DNA of 64,000 nt from JALORV01 sp963775635 (GTDB taxonomy: Bacteria > Pseudomonadota > Gammaproteobacteria > Burkholderiales > Burkholderiaceae_F), in assembly GCA_963775635.1 (NCBI GenBank), contig CAVZJO010000010.1, positions 1 to 64,000 of the forward strand, written 5' to 3'. The notes under the pieces were generated by a model that ran no database searches, was not told where the DNA came from, and saw only the letters and a program-made list of their open reading frames with translations. Shown piece by piece: positions 1-8,690 of the stretch (its first letter is position 1; each line of letters begins with the position of its first letter). A program made the translations under genes and the position numbers.

Positions 1-862
1 AAGCTGCGCAGCTCGGCGTACGTTTCGTCGGGCACCTGTTCGGCCGGGTAGTGCCCGCAAGCAAGCATCTTGCCCCGCACGTCGAGGGCGCGCTCGCGCC
101 AGGCCTCGATTGGCTTGTAGCTGCGGTTCACGTGGCTCTTCTCGCCCCAGAGTACGAGCATCGGCATCGCGAGCTTCGTGGCGAGGTCGGCTTCGTCGTG
201 CACGAGGTCGATGCCGACCGCCGCGCGGTAGTCCTCGCACACGGCATGAATGTTCTCCGGCGTGCAGCAGCGGATGTATTCGGCGAGCGCCTCGGGCGTG
301 AAGCCGGCCGTCCCCACGCCCTTCTTGTCGAGCTTCTTGCGGATGTAGCGCTCGAAGCCGTACGCCTCGATCATCTTCTCGGGGTAGTCGTAGGGCTGCG
401 CCATGAAGAACCAGTGGTAGGAATCGACCGCCCACTGCCGCTTGATGTTGTTGAGCATGTGGTGGGTGGGAACGATGTCGAGGAAGGCCACCTTCTCGAC
501 GACGCCGGGATGGTCGAGCGCCATGCGGTGCGCAACGCGGCCGCCGCGGTCGTGGCCGCAGACCGAGAAGCGTGCTGAACCCAAGGCTGCGCATCACCTG
601 CGACCTGGTCTATCGCCATCGCGCGGAACGAGTAACCGGCGTGGTCCTCGCCGCCGGGCGGCTTCGAGCTGTCGCCATAGCCGCGAAGGTCGGTCGCGAC
701 CACGGTGAAATCCTCGGCGAGCCGCGGCGCGATCTTGTGCCACGACACGTGCGTGAGCGGATTGCCGTGCAGCAGCAGCAGCGGCGGGCCCGAGCCCGCG
801 TGCCGCAGGTGGATACGCACCCCGGCGACGTCGATCGACGTCTGCGCGAAGCCTTCAAACAC
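1..862 (-). CDS. Haloacetate-dehalogenase-type alpha/beta hydrolase (partial, frameshifted)
   Basis: The fold and motifs match haloacetate (fluoroacetate) dehalogenases of the alpha/beta hydrolase family. Visible are the LLLLHGNP oxyanion region, DLRGYGDS, the nucleophile-type motif CGHDRGGRVAHR, SYHWFF and a late CGHYPAEQ histidine motif. The start is GTG at 862, overlapping the stop of the upstream MmgE/PrpD gene by 8 bases (GTGTTTGA), so translation is coupled. The frame is broken twice between about 570 and 605: residues up to AIDQV are in one frame, MRSLGF in a second and FSVCGHD in a third. The C-terminal part is then open to the window edge, which cuts it at ...AELRS. Two close indels in otherwise conserved sequence look more like sequence errors than decay. 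Haloacetate is not proven as the substrate; family relatives also hydrolyse epoxides or esters. Confidence 0.75.
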
Positions 863-2250
863 GGCGCAGCAACTTCGTCAGCTCGTTCACGTCCGGCAGA
901 TCTTCGAGACGCCAGACGAGATCGAGTACCGCCTTTGTCGTCTTGCCGTCGAGGCCGCCCCAGGCGGCGCACTGGCTGAATTTTTCCGCTAGCTCGGCGT
1001 CGGTCATGGGATTGGCGGGGCTGCCCTTGCCGAAGTCGGCCTGTCCGCGCACGACCTTTCCGCCGTCGAGCTCGACCTCGATGATCGTGGTCATCTTGTC
1101 GAAACCTGCGGCCTCCGCCTCGGGATGCACGCCGAAGTTCACCTTCTGGATCATCGCCTGCACGTCGGGGCGATTGACGACGGCGTCGGTGAATTGCTCC
1201 AGCCCACCCTGGCGTTCGATCAGAAGGATCGCCATGCAGAATTCCATGCTGAACTTGGCCTGCAACTCGTTCTTCGGCTGATGGTGGATGAGCGCATTGG
1301 GCATGTTGTGGTTGGTGCCCACCGCCACGCGCTTCACATTCGCGGGCTTGATGTCGTGTTCGCGAATCAGACCCAGCATCACCGCCATGCCAGGATGCGT
1401 GAGCGAGCCGCTCGGATGCGGCTTGATCGACACGCCCGGCGATGAAAAGGTCCAGGGGCTGCCGAGCTTGCCGTCGATCATCTCGGGGCTGTAGCCGCCG
1501 CCCGCGGCGCGGAAAAACCCCCGGTCGGCCTCGAGTCCGTTGGGCGAAGCTGTGAGTCCGAGCGCGGCGATCTCCGCGGCGACGACGCCGTTTTCTGCTG
1601 CGCGGCCCGCGTGGAAGGGCTTGGTCATCGTGCCGAAGTTCTCGCGCAAGCCGCCCGCCTGGGTCGCGCCGAGCGAAAGCGCGCGCCGCGTCGCTTCGCG
1701 GTCGAGACCGAGGAGTTTCGCGGCGGCGGCTGCCGCGCCGATCGAGCCGCAGGTTGCCGTGCTGTGGAAGCCGTGCTGGTAGTGACGCGGCAGGATCGCC
1801 TCGGCCACCTTGCACTCGACCTCGACACCGACTTGATAGGCGAGCATGAGGTCCGCGCCGCTGCGCCGATCGCGCTCGGCGAGCGCCAGCGCTGGCGGGA
1901 GCGCCGGCGCGGTCGGGTGGGTGAGCAATCCGTAGACGCGATCCTTTGCCACTGCGAGCTGTGTGTCGTCGTAATCATCCGCGTGGATCGCGAGCCCGTT
2001 GGCAAACGCGGCGAATCGCGCAGGCACGCGCAGGCCGGAGCCGATCACCGTGCTGCCCCGGTCGGAGACGATGCCGAGGTTCTCGAGGTATTTGCGCGCG
2101 ATGTGACCGCATTCCGAGGCCGCGCCCGCGAGCGCGAGACCGATGCCGTCGAGCACCGAACGCTTGCCCAGGTGGGCGACGTCCTTCGGGATGTCACGCG
2201 ATCGGGTGTCGACGATGAAGCCGGCAGCGTAGTCGGTGGTGCTCTGTCAT
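855..2250 (-). CDS. MmgE/PrpD family protein (frameshift near the start)
   Basis: This is a member of the MmgE/PrpD superfamily, which includes 2-methylcitrate dehydratase, cis-aconitate decarboxylase and iminodisuccinate epimerase. The sequence shows the family landmarks ADDYDDTQ, LTHPTAPALPPALAL, YQVGVEVECK, HSTATCGSIGAAAAAAKLLG, KPFHAGRAAENGV and KPHPSGSLTHPG, out to a typical full length of about 460 residues. The expected N-terminus (TTDYAAGFIVDTRSRDIPKD) is present but has no start codon in its own frame. An ATG at 2250 overlaps the pdxA stop (ATGA) and reads one frame away, so an extra base around 2240-2245 most simply explains the break. The next in-frame start, GTG at 2156, would lose about 30 conserved residues. 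The substrate is unknown. Confidence 0.85.
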
Positions 2251-3260
2251 CGCGTGTCTCTCCTTCGGCTGGTTGCAAGTCGTGCGCACAGGCGAACGGC
2301 CTGCTCAAGCGCGCCGGTGGTGGCGATGCCCTTGCCGACAATGTCGAAGGCAGTGCCGTGCGCAGGTGTGGTGAATACTGTCGCCAGCCCCCCCGTCACG
2401 GTGACGCCGCGGTTGAAGCCTTTCAACTTGGTCGCGATCTGACCCTGGTCGTGGTACATCGTTAGGACGCCGTCGAAGTCCTGCCCGAAACCCTTTAGGA
2501 ACACGGTGTCCGCCGGGAACGGTCCCTGGCAGGCAATGCCACGCCCCGCAGCCTTCGCCACCGCCGGCGCGATGATTTCGATTTCTTCGCGGCCGAAAAG
2601 CCCGTCCTCGCCACCGTGGGGATTAAGCGCCGCCACCGCGATGCGTGGCGTCTCGAATCCCGCGCCGCGCATGGTGGCGTCCGCAAGCGTCAGTGCATCG
2701 TCGATTCGTTGCGGCGTGATTTGGTCGAGCGCGGTCCGCAGCGACACGTGCGAGGTCACACGCGACATCCACTTGCCGTCAAGCACATTCATCTCGCCGA
2801 AGAAACCCCGGTGCCCGGTCAGCTGCGCGAACATCTGGTGCTCGTCATTGAACTTCCAGCCTCCGGCATGGAGCGCGGCCTTGTTGAGCGGCGCGAAACA
2901 GATGCCGTCCAGGCGCCCCTCGAGCGCCAGGTCGATCATGACCTTGAGCGTCTCGCCCGTGATGCGTCCGGAATCGGCCGAAATCGCTCCGCGGCCGATC
3001 GCGCCCGGATCGAGATTGCGCAAGTCGACGATCGGCACCTCGGGGCTCGTCCAGTCGACGTCGGCGGGTGAACCGCACGAGCGCCACGCAACCTCGACGC
3101 CGGCGTCGCGCGCGCCCAGTTCAAGCACGCGCGCATCGCCGAAAACCACCAGGCGAGCGGCGTCGGCCAGGCGCCGGTCGGCGAGCACCCGCGCGCATTG
3201 CTCGGGGCCGATTCCGGTGGCATCGCCGAGCATCAGGCCCAGCAGCGGGAGTGCGCTCAA
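2247..3260 (-). CDS. PdxA-family NAD-dependent dehydrogenase
   Basis: This belongs to the 4-hydroxythreonine-4-phosphate dehydrogenase (PdxA) family of metal-dependent decarboxylating dehydrogenases. The three metal-ligand histidines fall at H171 (RVTSHVSL), H215 (LNPHGGEDG) and H270 (TMYHDQGQ), close to the spacing in E. coli PdxA. The family landmarks GDATGIGPE and TTPAHGTAFDIVGKG are also present. The length is 337 aa. I chose TTG at 3260 because it overlaps the permease stop (TTGA) and has GGAG six bases upstream; an ATG nine codons further in is the alternative. It sits in a transport/catabolic operon with no other pyridoxine gene, so it is more likely a PdxA2- or TphB-like catabolic dehydrogenase than the vitamin B6 enzyme. 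That reassignment is inference. Confidence 0.85.
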   Translation of the reverse strand: MSALPLLGLMLGDATGIGPEQCARVLADRRLADAARLVVFGDARVLELGARDAGVEVAWRSCGSPADVDWTSPEVPIVDLRNLDPGAIGRGAISADSGRITGETLKVMIDLALEGRLDGICFAPLNKAALHAGGWKFNDEHQMFAQLTGHRGFFGEMNVLDGKWMSRVTSHVSLRTALDQITPQRIDDALTLADATMRGAGFETPRIAVAALNPHGGEDGLFGREEIEIIAPAVAKAAGRGIACQGPFPADTVFLKGFGQDFDGVLTMYHDQGQIATKLKGFNRGVTVTGGLATVFTTPAHGTAFDIVGKGIATTGALEQAVRLCARLATSRRRDTR

Positions 3261-4964
3261 GCAAGTCTCCGGTCGGTGAAGTAGGTGATCGCCGCGACCA
3301 TCGCGAAGGTAATGAGGAGCATCGTGATGGAGAGCACTGCGATTGGCCCCCAGTCGTTGCTTTCGCGCAGGTCGAACATCGTGACCGAAATCGTCTTGGT
3401 CTTCGCAGTGAAGAGCAGAATCGTTGCCGAAAGCTCGCGGATCGAGCCGATGAAGATGAGAATCCAGGTCGCGATCACGCCGTTGCGGATCAGCGGCGCG
3501 GTGATGTCGGCGAGCGCGCGCAGGCGAGTGGCGCCGAAGATGCGGCTCGCGTCCTCGAGTTCCGGGTGAACCGACTTGAGCGAGGCCGCCACCTGCTGGT
3601 AGCCCACGGGAAGCTCCTTCGTGACGTAGGCGAGGAAGATGATCCACAACGTCCCGTACAGCACGAGCGGCGGCGTGGTGTAACTCAGGAACAGGCCGAC
3701 GGCAAGCACGATCCCCGGGATGGCCACCGGGGCGGTAGCGAGGAAGGCAAGCTGGTTGTGGCCCCAGACGAGTTTGCGCAGGCTCAGATAGCCAACGAGC
3801 GTCACGAGGATCGTTCCGACCGTGGCGGCGGAGACACCGAGCACGAACGTGTTGAACAGGGCCGCCTTCGTCTGGCTGAACTCGAAGAAGACGAAGCGCC
3901 AATGCTCGATCGAGAAGTTGCCGGCGAGCGGGGCGGACCAGTTCTTCACGAATGCGGTGCGCAGCAGCACCCCGTAGGGCAGCACAATCGAGCAGCCGAG
4001 CACGGCGGCAAACAGGCCCAGCGCCGGGACCTTCCACGGGCCTAGTTTGATCGTGCGCGTGCCGCCGCCCTTTCCCCCGATCACGGAATAGCCGCGCCGG
4101 CCCATGATCATCGTCTGCGTCCGCAGCAGAAAGACGGTGATCAGCAGCAGTGGTAGCGAAGCGGCGGCTGCGAGTCCGAGTTGCGGCGGAAACTGGAACA
4201 GGCTCCAGATCTTGGTGGTCATCGTATCCACGCCCGCCGGAAGCGCCAGGATCGCGGGCGTGCCGAACAGCGTCATCGACTGCAGGAAGGCGACCAGGAA
4301 ACCCGCGAGCAGCGCCGGCGCGACCAGGGGAAGCGTGATGAGCGAGGCGGTACGCCAGGCCGGGGCACCGAGGATCGAGGACGCCTCCTCGAGCTCGCTC
4401 GGAATCATGTCCAGGCTGTTGGCGACGAAGGTGAAGACATACGGAAACGTATAAAGGGCCATGACGAATACCATGCCCCAAGCGGAGAAAATATTGATGA
4501 GCGATTCGGCCTCGAAGGGCTTGACGCCGAGCAGGGCGTAGTACCACTGGTTGATCAGTCCCGGCGTTGGGGCCACCGAGGAGGACCCAGGCGAAGGCGC
4601 CCAGGAACGGTGGCGTCACGAAGGACGCAAGGATCAGCGTGCGCAGGAAGCGCTTGCCGGGTAGATCGGTGCGTGCAACGAGCCATGCCATCGGCGCTGC
4701 CGCGAGCACGCAGATCGCGCCCACCGCGGCGGACGTCCACAACGTGGTCACCAGCGGTTTGATGAACGCCGGGTCGACGAAGAGGTGGCGATAGTGCTCG
4801 AGCGTGAAAGCCTTCGCGGTGTCGCGAAGACTCGTCACCAGCAGCCAATACAGAGGCAGCAGGACGAGCACCGCCAGCAGTACCACCATGGCGATGGAAA
4901 ACGGGGCGGTCCAGTCGATCGACCGCCGCGGCTGTGCGCTCGCGCGCCCGAGCGCTGCCTCCAT
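3257..4964 (-). CDS. FbpB-type ABC transporter permease (frameshifted)
   Basis: This is an inner-membrane permease of the ferric-iron/2-aminoethylphosphonate/spermidine-type ABC family, with two BPD_transp_1 halves in one chain. The N-terminal half begins with MEAALGRASAQPRRS and a first membrane segment (MVVLLAVLVLLPLYWLLV). Two EAA-type loops are visible (ELEEASSILGAP and ELEDASRIFGAT), one per half. The length is about 569 aa, usual for fused FbpB permeases. The frame changes near 4560: GGPNAG is in one frame and LINQWYYALLG in the next, so one base appears to be extra. The gene starts 7 bases after the binding-protein stop and ends overlapping the PdxA-like start. With the neighbouring ATPase and binding protein it forms a complete importer. 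Confidence 0.85.
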
Positions 4965-4970
4965 GAACTG

Positions 4971-6002
4971 CTAGTTGCCGAAGAGGGCCGTGTAGCGCTT
5001 CTTGATGTCGGCGATCTGGGGCAGCACCGCGACCGGATCATCGGGCAGCAGCTTGATGTCCTTGAGCGGCGTGCGGTCCGAGGGCTCAGTCACGTCCGGA
5101 TGCATGGAACGCAGGCCGCCATCGTTCACGAGCTGCTGCTGGATCTTCGCGCTGAAGAGGAAATTCTGCAGCACCCGCGCGGCGTTCGGGTGCGGCGCGT
5201 CGGCGAAGATCGCGCCCGGCGAATTGACGAAGGGCGTGCCTTCTTTCGGATAAATGATCTTCACCGGGCTCTTCGCAGCGAGCTCTATGAACATGTTGTA
5301 CTCGTTGCCGTCGACCATCACAGCGCGCTCGCCGCTGGCAATGCTCTTGGGCGTTGCGGTCGTCGACTGCAACTGCTGCACGCCCTGCTTGGAGAGCTTC
5401 TCGAGGTACTCCCAGCCCAGCACCTTGGTGATCGCGTAGGTCCCCGTCAGGCTGGTGCCGCTGTAACTCGGATGCGATTTGGTCAGCTTGGCTTTCCATT
5501 TCGGGTCGAGCAGATCGACGTAGCCCGTAGGGGCCTCTGCGGCGCTCACCAGGTTGGTGTTGTAGCCCATGACGCTTAGCGATGCGCGCCAGGTGGCGTA
5601 ATAGCCCTCTGGGTCCTTGTACTGTGCCGGGTAGCGCTTGACGTCGGGCGGCGTGTGAGCGGCAAGCCACTTCTGCTGCTTCCAGAAAATGAAGTGCGAC
5701 GCGTCCGACGAATTGACGACATCGACGTTCTTGATGTTCGACTGGTACTCCTGGTTGATCCGCTGGAAAACGCGCTCCGAGCCCGAACGCTCCACCTCGA
5801 TGGCGATCTTTGGGTAGGTGTCGCGGAAAACCTTGGCAACTCCCTCCGCGACCTTCACGTCGACCGCCGTATACCAGACGACCTTGCCTTCTTTCTCCGC
5901 GGCGGCAACCATCGCGGGGGTCGTCTCCTGGCCGGCGGCCGGGATCGCGAACGCGCCGGCGAGCAGCAGTGCGGCCGTGACGCTCGTGCGGATCATCTTC
6001 AT
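4971..6002 (-). CDS. Periplasmic substrate-binding protein, ABC transporter
   Basis: This is an extracellular solute-binding protein of the FbpA/FutA type. It carries a signal peptide (lysine and arginine near the N-terminus, then AALLLAGAFAIPAAG, cleavage near residue 24). A typical type II lobe follows, with GKVVWYTAVD, the YNTNLV hinge region and PHPNAARVLQNFLFS near the C-terminus. The length is 343 aa. Iron binders of this family use a YY pair; no clear YY iron motif is visible here, so an organic anion or phosphonate ligand is at least as likely as iron. It lies between the ATPase (26-bp gap) and the permease (6-bp gap) of the same importer. Confidence 0.88.
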   Translation of the reverse strand: MKMIRTSVTAALLLAGAFAIPAAGQETTPAMVAAAEKEGKVVWYTAVDVKVAEGVAKVFRDTYPKIAIEVERSGSERVFQRINQEYQSNIKNVDVVNSSDASHFIFWKQQKWLAAHTPPDVKRYPAQYKDPEGYYATWRASLSVMGYNTNLVSAAEAPTGYVDLLDPKWKAKLTKSHPSYSGTSLTGTYAITKVLGWEYLEKLSKQGVQQLQSTTATPKSIASGERAVMVDGNEYNMFIELAAKSPVKIIYPKEGTPFVNSPGAIFADAPHPNAARVLQNFLFSAKIQQQLVNDGGLRSMHPDVTEPSDRTPLKDIKLLPDDPVAVLPQIADIKKRYTALFGN

Positions 6003-6028
6003 GGCGAGTCTCCTCTTCGGGTTGTCGA

Positions 6029-7087
6029 TTACCGGGCGAGGCCGCGGCAGCTCTCCGGCCGGAACCGCACCTGCACCTTCGACCCCGGCGCGAGGTCGAG
6101 CGCTGCCGGCGCGGTGATCAAAAGGTCTTGACCGATATCAATCACGTAGTCGCGGTGGCTGCCGAGGTATGCGTGGCTGCGTACGACGCCGGGAATCCGA
6201 TTATTGCCACCGACCGATTCTCCCGCCAGCAGCTCCAGATCATGCATCTTCACGCAGATGCCCATCGGCTTGCCCGGCCCCGCGAACTCGCCTTGCGCTA
6301 CGTCCAGCGTGTGACCGGAGACTTGCACCTGGCTATCCGAAAGATGCGTGGCTTCAATCACGTTGCTGCCGCCAATGAAACGCGCAACGAACTTTGAATT
6401 CGGGCGGTCGTAGACATCCTGCGGCGTGCCGATCTGCTCGATGCGACCGGCGTTCATGACCACGATCCGGTCGGCCATGGTCATCGCCTCCACCTGGTCG
6501 TGGGTGACATAGATCGAAGTGTTGTGAAACTCATGGTGCAGGCGCCGGATCTCCAGGCGCATGTCGCCGCGCAGGTTCGCGTCCAGGTTCGACAGGGGCT
6601 CGTCAAGCAGAAGGATGCCCGGATTGGGAGCCAGCGCACGGGCAAGAGCCACGCGCTGCTGCTGGCCGCCGGAGAGTTCAGCCGGGTAGCGATCGGACAA
6701 TTCGTGGAGCCGCGTTGCGCGCAGAATTGCCTCGGTGCGAGCACGCCGTTCGGCCGGAGGCATGCGCTGCATCTTGAGGCCGTAGGCGACGTTTTCCCCC
6801 ACCGTCATGTGTGGCCAGACGGCGTAGCTCTGGAAGATCATCCCCATGTTGCGCCGCTCCGGGGGAATCACCGAACCTGGCGCAGAGAAAGCCTTTCCGC
6901 CAACTCGGATCTCGCCCGCGTCGGGCTCGAGGAAACCCGCGATCATCCTGAGCGTCGTGGTCTTGCCGCATCCCGAGGGGCCGAGCAGGCAGATGAACTC
7001 GCCGTGCTCAACTGCGAGGTCGATCGCGTCGACGGAAGTGACGCCCGGATAGCGCTTGGTCAGGCCGATAAGTTCGAGATGGGGCAT
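6029..7087 (-). CDS. ABC transporter ATP-binding protein
   Basis: This is the nucleotide-binding subunit of the importer. It shows Walker A GPSGCGKT (residues 36-43), the Q-loop in MIFQSYAVWPHM, the signature LSGGQQQR (138-145), Walker B ILLLDEP (158-164) and the H-loop YVTHDQVEAMT. A C-terminal TOBE-like region follows (MGICVKMHDLELL and VQVRFRPESCRG). The length is 352 aa. I place the start at ATG 7087 (MPHLELIGLTKRYPG); an upstream extension is open but reads like non-coding sequence. It is the first gene of the operon, so the promoter should lie in the 71 bases between it and the GST gene stop at 7159. Confidence 0.92.
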   Translation of the reverse strand: MPHLELIGLTKRYPGVTSVDAIDLAVEHGEFICLLGPSGCGKTTTLRMIAGFLEPDAGEIRVGGKAFSAPGSVIPPERRNMGMIFQSYAVWPHMTVGENVAYGLKMQRMPPAERRARTEAILRATRLHELSDRYPAELSGGQQQRVALARALAPNPGILLLDEPLSNLDANLRGDMRLEIRRLHHEFHNTSIYVTHDQVEAMTMADRIVVMNAGRIEQIGTPQDVYDRPNSKFVARFIGGSNVIEATHLSDSQVQVSGHTLDVAQGEFAGPGKPMGICVKMHDLELLAGESVGGNNRIPGVVRSHAYLGSHRDYVIDIGQDLLITAPAALDLAPGSKVQVRFRPESCRGLAR

Positions 7088-7158
7088 GGCCGCGACTCTA
7101 CTGTGAATTTGCCAGATCCTCGCGCGCCTGCTGTGCCTCAAACGTTATTAAATGGGTT

Positions 7159-7944
7159 CTAGGGGTTACCCCGCAAAGGTGCCGGGATTGCCGGGCCCGG
7201 GAAGATGACGCGCCGCTCTCGTATTTCATTGAAGAACCATTCGTGCAAGCCGCGTGCCAACAGCCATTCAATGCGATCGCCACGCCAAAAAATCTTATGC
7301 CTCTCGACATCTTTCCCGCCAAGATTGGCAACGTAGTCGCGGGCGCGCTTTAGATCGGCGGTACAGATCGGCATGGATCGCATCTGTTTGAACCAGCGAG
7401 CGAGGTTTCGATGCCGCTCTTGCGAAAACTCGACTTCCATCGCCCGCGCGCTCGCAATGTGTGGGAAGAGCGCAATGTCCGCGATGGACAGAGATCCGCT
7501 GACGTACTCGCGTTTCGACAGTTCGGCTTCGAGCGCGTCATAGACGAGCCCGAGATCAGCGCGAGCCGCCGCAAGAAGGCCGTCCGGCATGGAGTCCGGC
7601 CGATCGGCCCATTTCCAGTATGAGATGTCCACCAGGATAGGGTCTATGAAAGTGTCTGCTGTACGTTCCCATGCGCGCGCGTGGACTCGGGTGCCAGGCA
7701 CATCGGGGCACACCGGCCGAACCGGATAGCGATGCTCCAGGTAGCTGACGATGTCGGCGGAGTTGACCACGATGGTGTCTCCGTCAACCAGGGTCGGAAC
7801 CTCAACGCGCCCGTTGACGGCCATCAGTTCCGCGTGACTCGACTTGAGCAAACCGTCCACGACCTGAAAGTCCAACCCCTTGTACTCGAGGACCATTCGG
7901 ACCTTGCGGGCGAAAGGGCTGAATGCGCTGTCGAAGAGCTTCAT
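7159..7944 (-). CDS. Glutathione S-transferase family protein
   Basis: The N-terminal thioredoxin-fold domain shows the GST pattern: SAFSPFARKVRMVLEYKG with a serine/cysteine-type start, VEVPTLVDGDTIVVNSADIVSYLE containing the cis-proline and the glutathione-binding S-D pair, then an all-helical C-terminal domain (YVSGSLSIADIALFPHI). At 261 aa it is longer than a standard GST of about 210. The extra C-terminal stretch (IFWRGDRIEWLLARGLHEWFF) has no assigned role. It lies just upstream of the ABC operon on the same strand. The substrate is unknown; GSTs in catabolic neighbourhoods often act as dehalogenases or isomerases, but nothing here proves that. Confidence 0.85.
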   Translation of the reverse strand: MKLFDSAFSPFARKVRMVLEYKGLDFQVVDGLLKSSHAELMAVNGRVEVPTLVDGDTIVVNSADIVSYLEHRYPVRPVCPDVPGTRVHARAWERTADTFIDPILVDISYWKWADRPDSMPDGLLAAARADLGLVYDALEAELSKREYVSGSLSIADIALFPHIASARAMEVEFSQERHRNLARWFKQMRSMPICTADLKRARDYVANLGGKDVERHKIFWRGDRIEWLLARGLHEWFFNEIRERRVIFPGPAIPAPLRGNP

Positions 7945-8040
7945 CGCGTTCTCCGAGTTCGGTGTGGATGCGTGCTCGTCGCGTGCGACGCGCCTTGTCC
8001 GCTCGCGCCGCAGCTAGTGAATGAGTTCACGCCCCGCCGA

Positions 8041-8658
8041 CTAGCCGGCGGGGCGTGACGCTCTGGACTTCTGGTCGATCCAGATCCGCTCGTTGCCAGT
8101 GTCGACGTGGACGAAGCCGCGGCCGACATAGAAGCCGGTGCCGCCGCGGCCGAAGATGCTGGAGAGCCCGGCGAGCTTGACGTTCGACACGCCGGCGACC
8201 GAGATGTCAGCAGCCTTGCCGACGACATGGCGCGAATTCAGCGCCGCGCCCTCGGTCGCCCGGTTGGTCTTGCTGGTGCGATAGCCCGAGTGCAGTTGGA
8301 TCGGCGCATCGACGCCGGACTGCTTCAGCCACGCCTGCACGCCGGCCAGGATGTCGAGAAGCAAACGGTCCATTGCGAAGACGCGGTCCGCGCGGAGGTC
8401 GCGCATGATCCAGCAGACTTGCAGGTACTCGTCCTGGTCCCGGCCGCGGTCCGCGGTCCAATAGGTCGATCGCAGTTCCTCGCTGCCGCGGCGCAACCAC
8501 AGCGTGCGGCGCTCGCGCAGCAGCTCGGCGAGCCGCGGATCCATCGGTGGCGGCGGACCACTGGTCGCCGCTGCCAGCGGGACCGCACCGCATAACGCGC
8601 ACCCGGCCGCTACCAGCAGGCGCCGCCGCGCTGGCGGGCGATGTGCGCAAGGATCCAT
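8041..8658 (-). CDS. DUF882/YcbK-like peptidoglycan endopeptidase (M15-type)
   Basis: This is probably a periplasmic murein-cleaving metallopeptidase of the YcbK/MepK (DUF882, peptidase M15A) family. The zinc-site pattern is clear: HSGYRTSKTN, SRHVVGKAADI (His and Asp ligands) and GRGFVHVDTG (His ligand). The N-terminus has a twin-arginine-like stretch (ARRRLLVAAG) and a hydrophobic signal segment, as in YcbK proteins exported by Tat. The start is ATG 8658, giving 205 aa; the frame is open far upstream but only antisense to bktB. It follows bktB by 32 bases on the same strand and may be cotranscribed. Confidence 0.85.
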   Translation of the reverse strand: MDPCAHRPPARRRLLVAAGCALCGAVPLAAATSGPPPPMDPRLAELLRERRTLWLRRGSEELRSTYWTADRGRDQDEYLQVCWIMRDLRADRVFAMDRLLLDILAGVQAWLKQSGVDAPIQLHSGYRTSKTNRATEGAALNSRHVVGKAADISVAGVSNVKLAGLSSIFGRGGTGFYVGRGFVHVDTGNERIWIDQKSRASRPAG

Positions 8659-8690
8659 TGCCGACGGGTCGCGATCGGCGTGGGCAGGCC

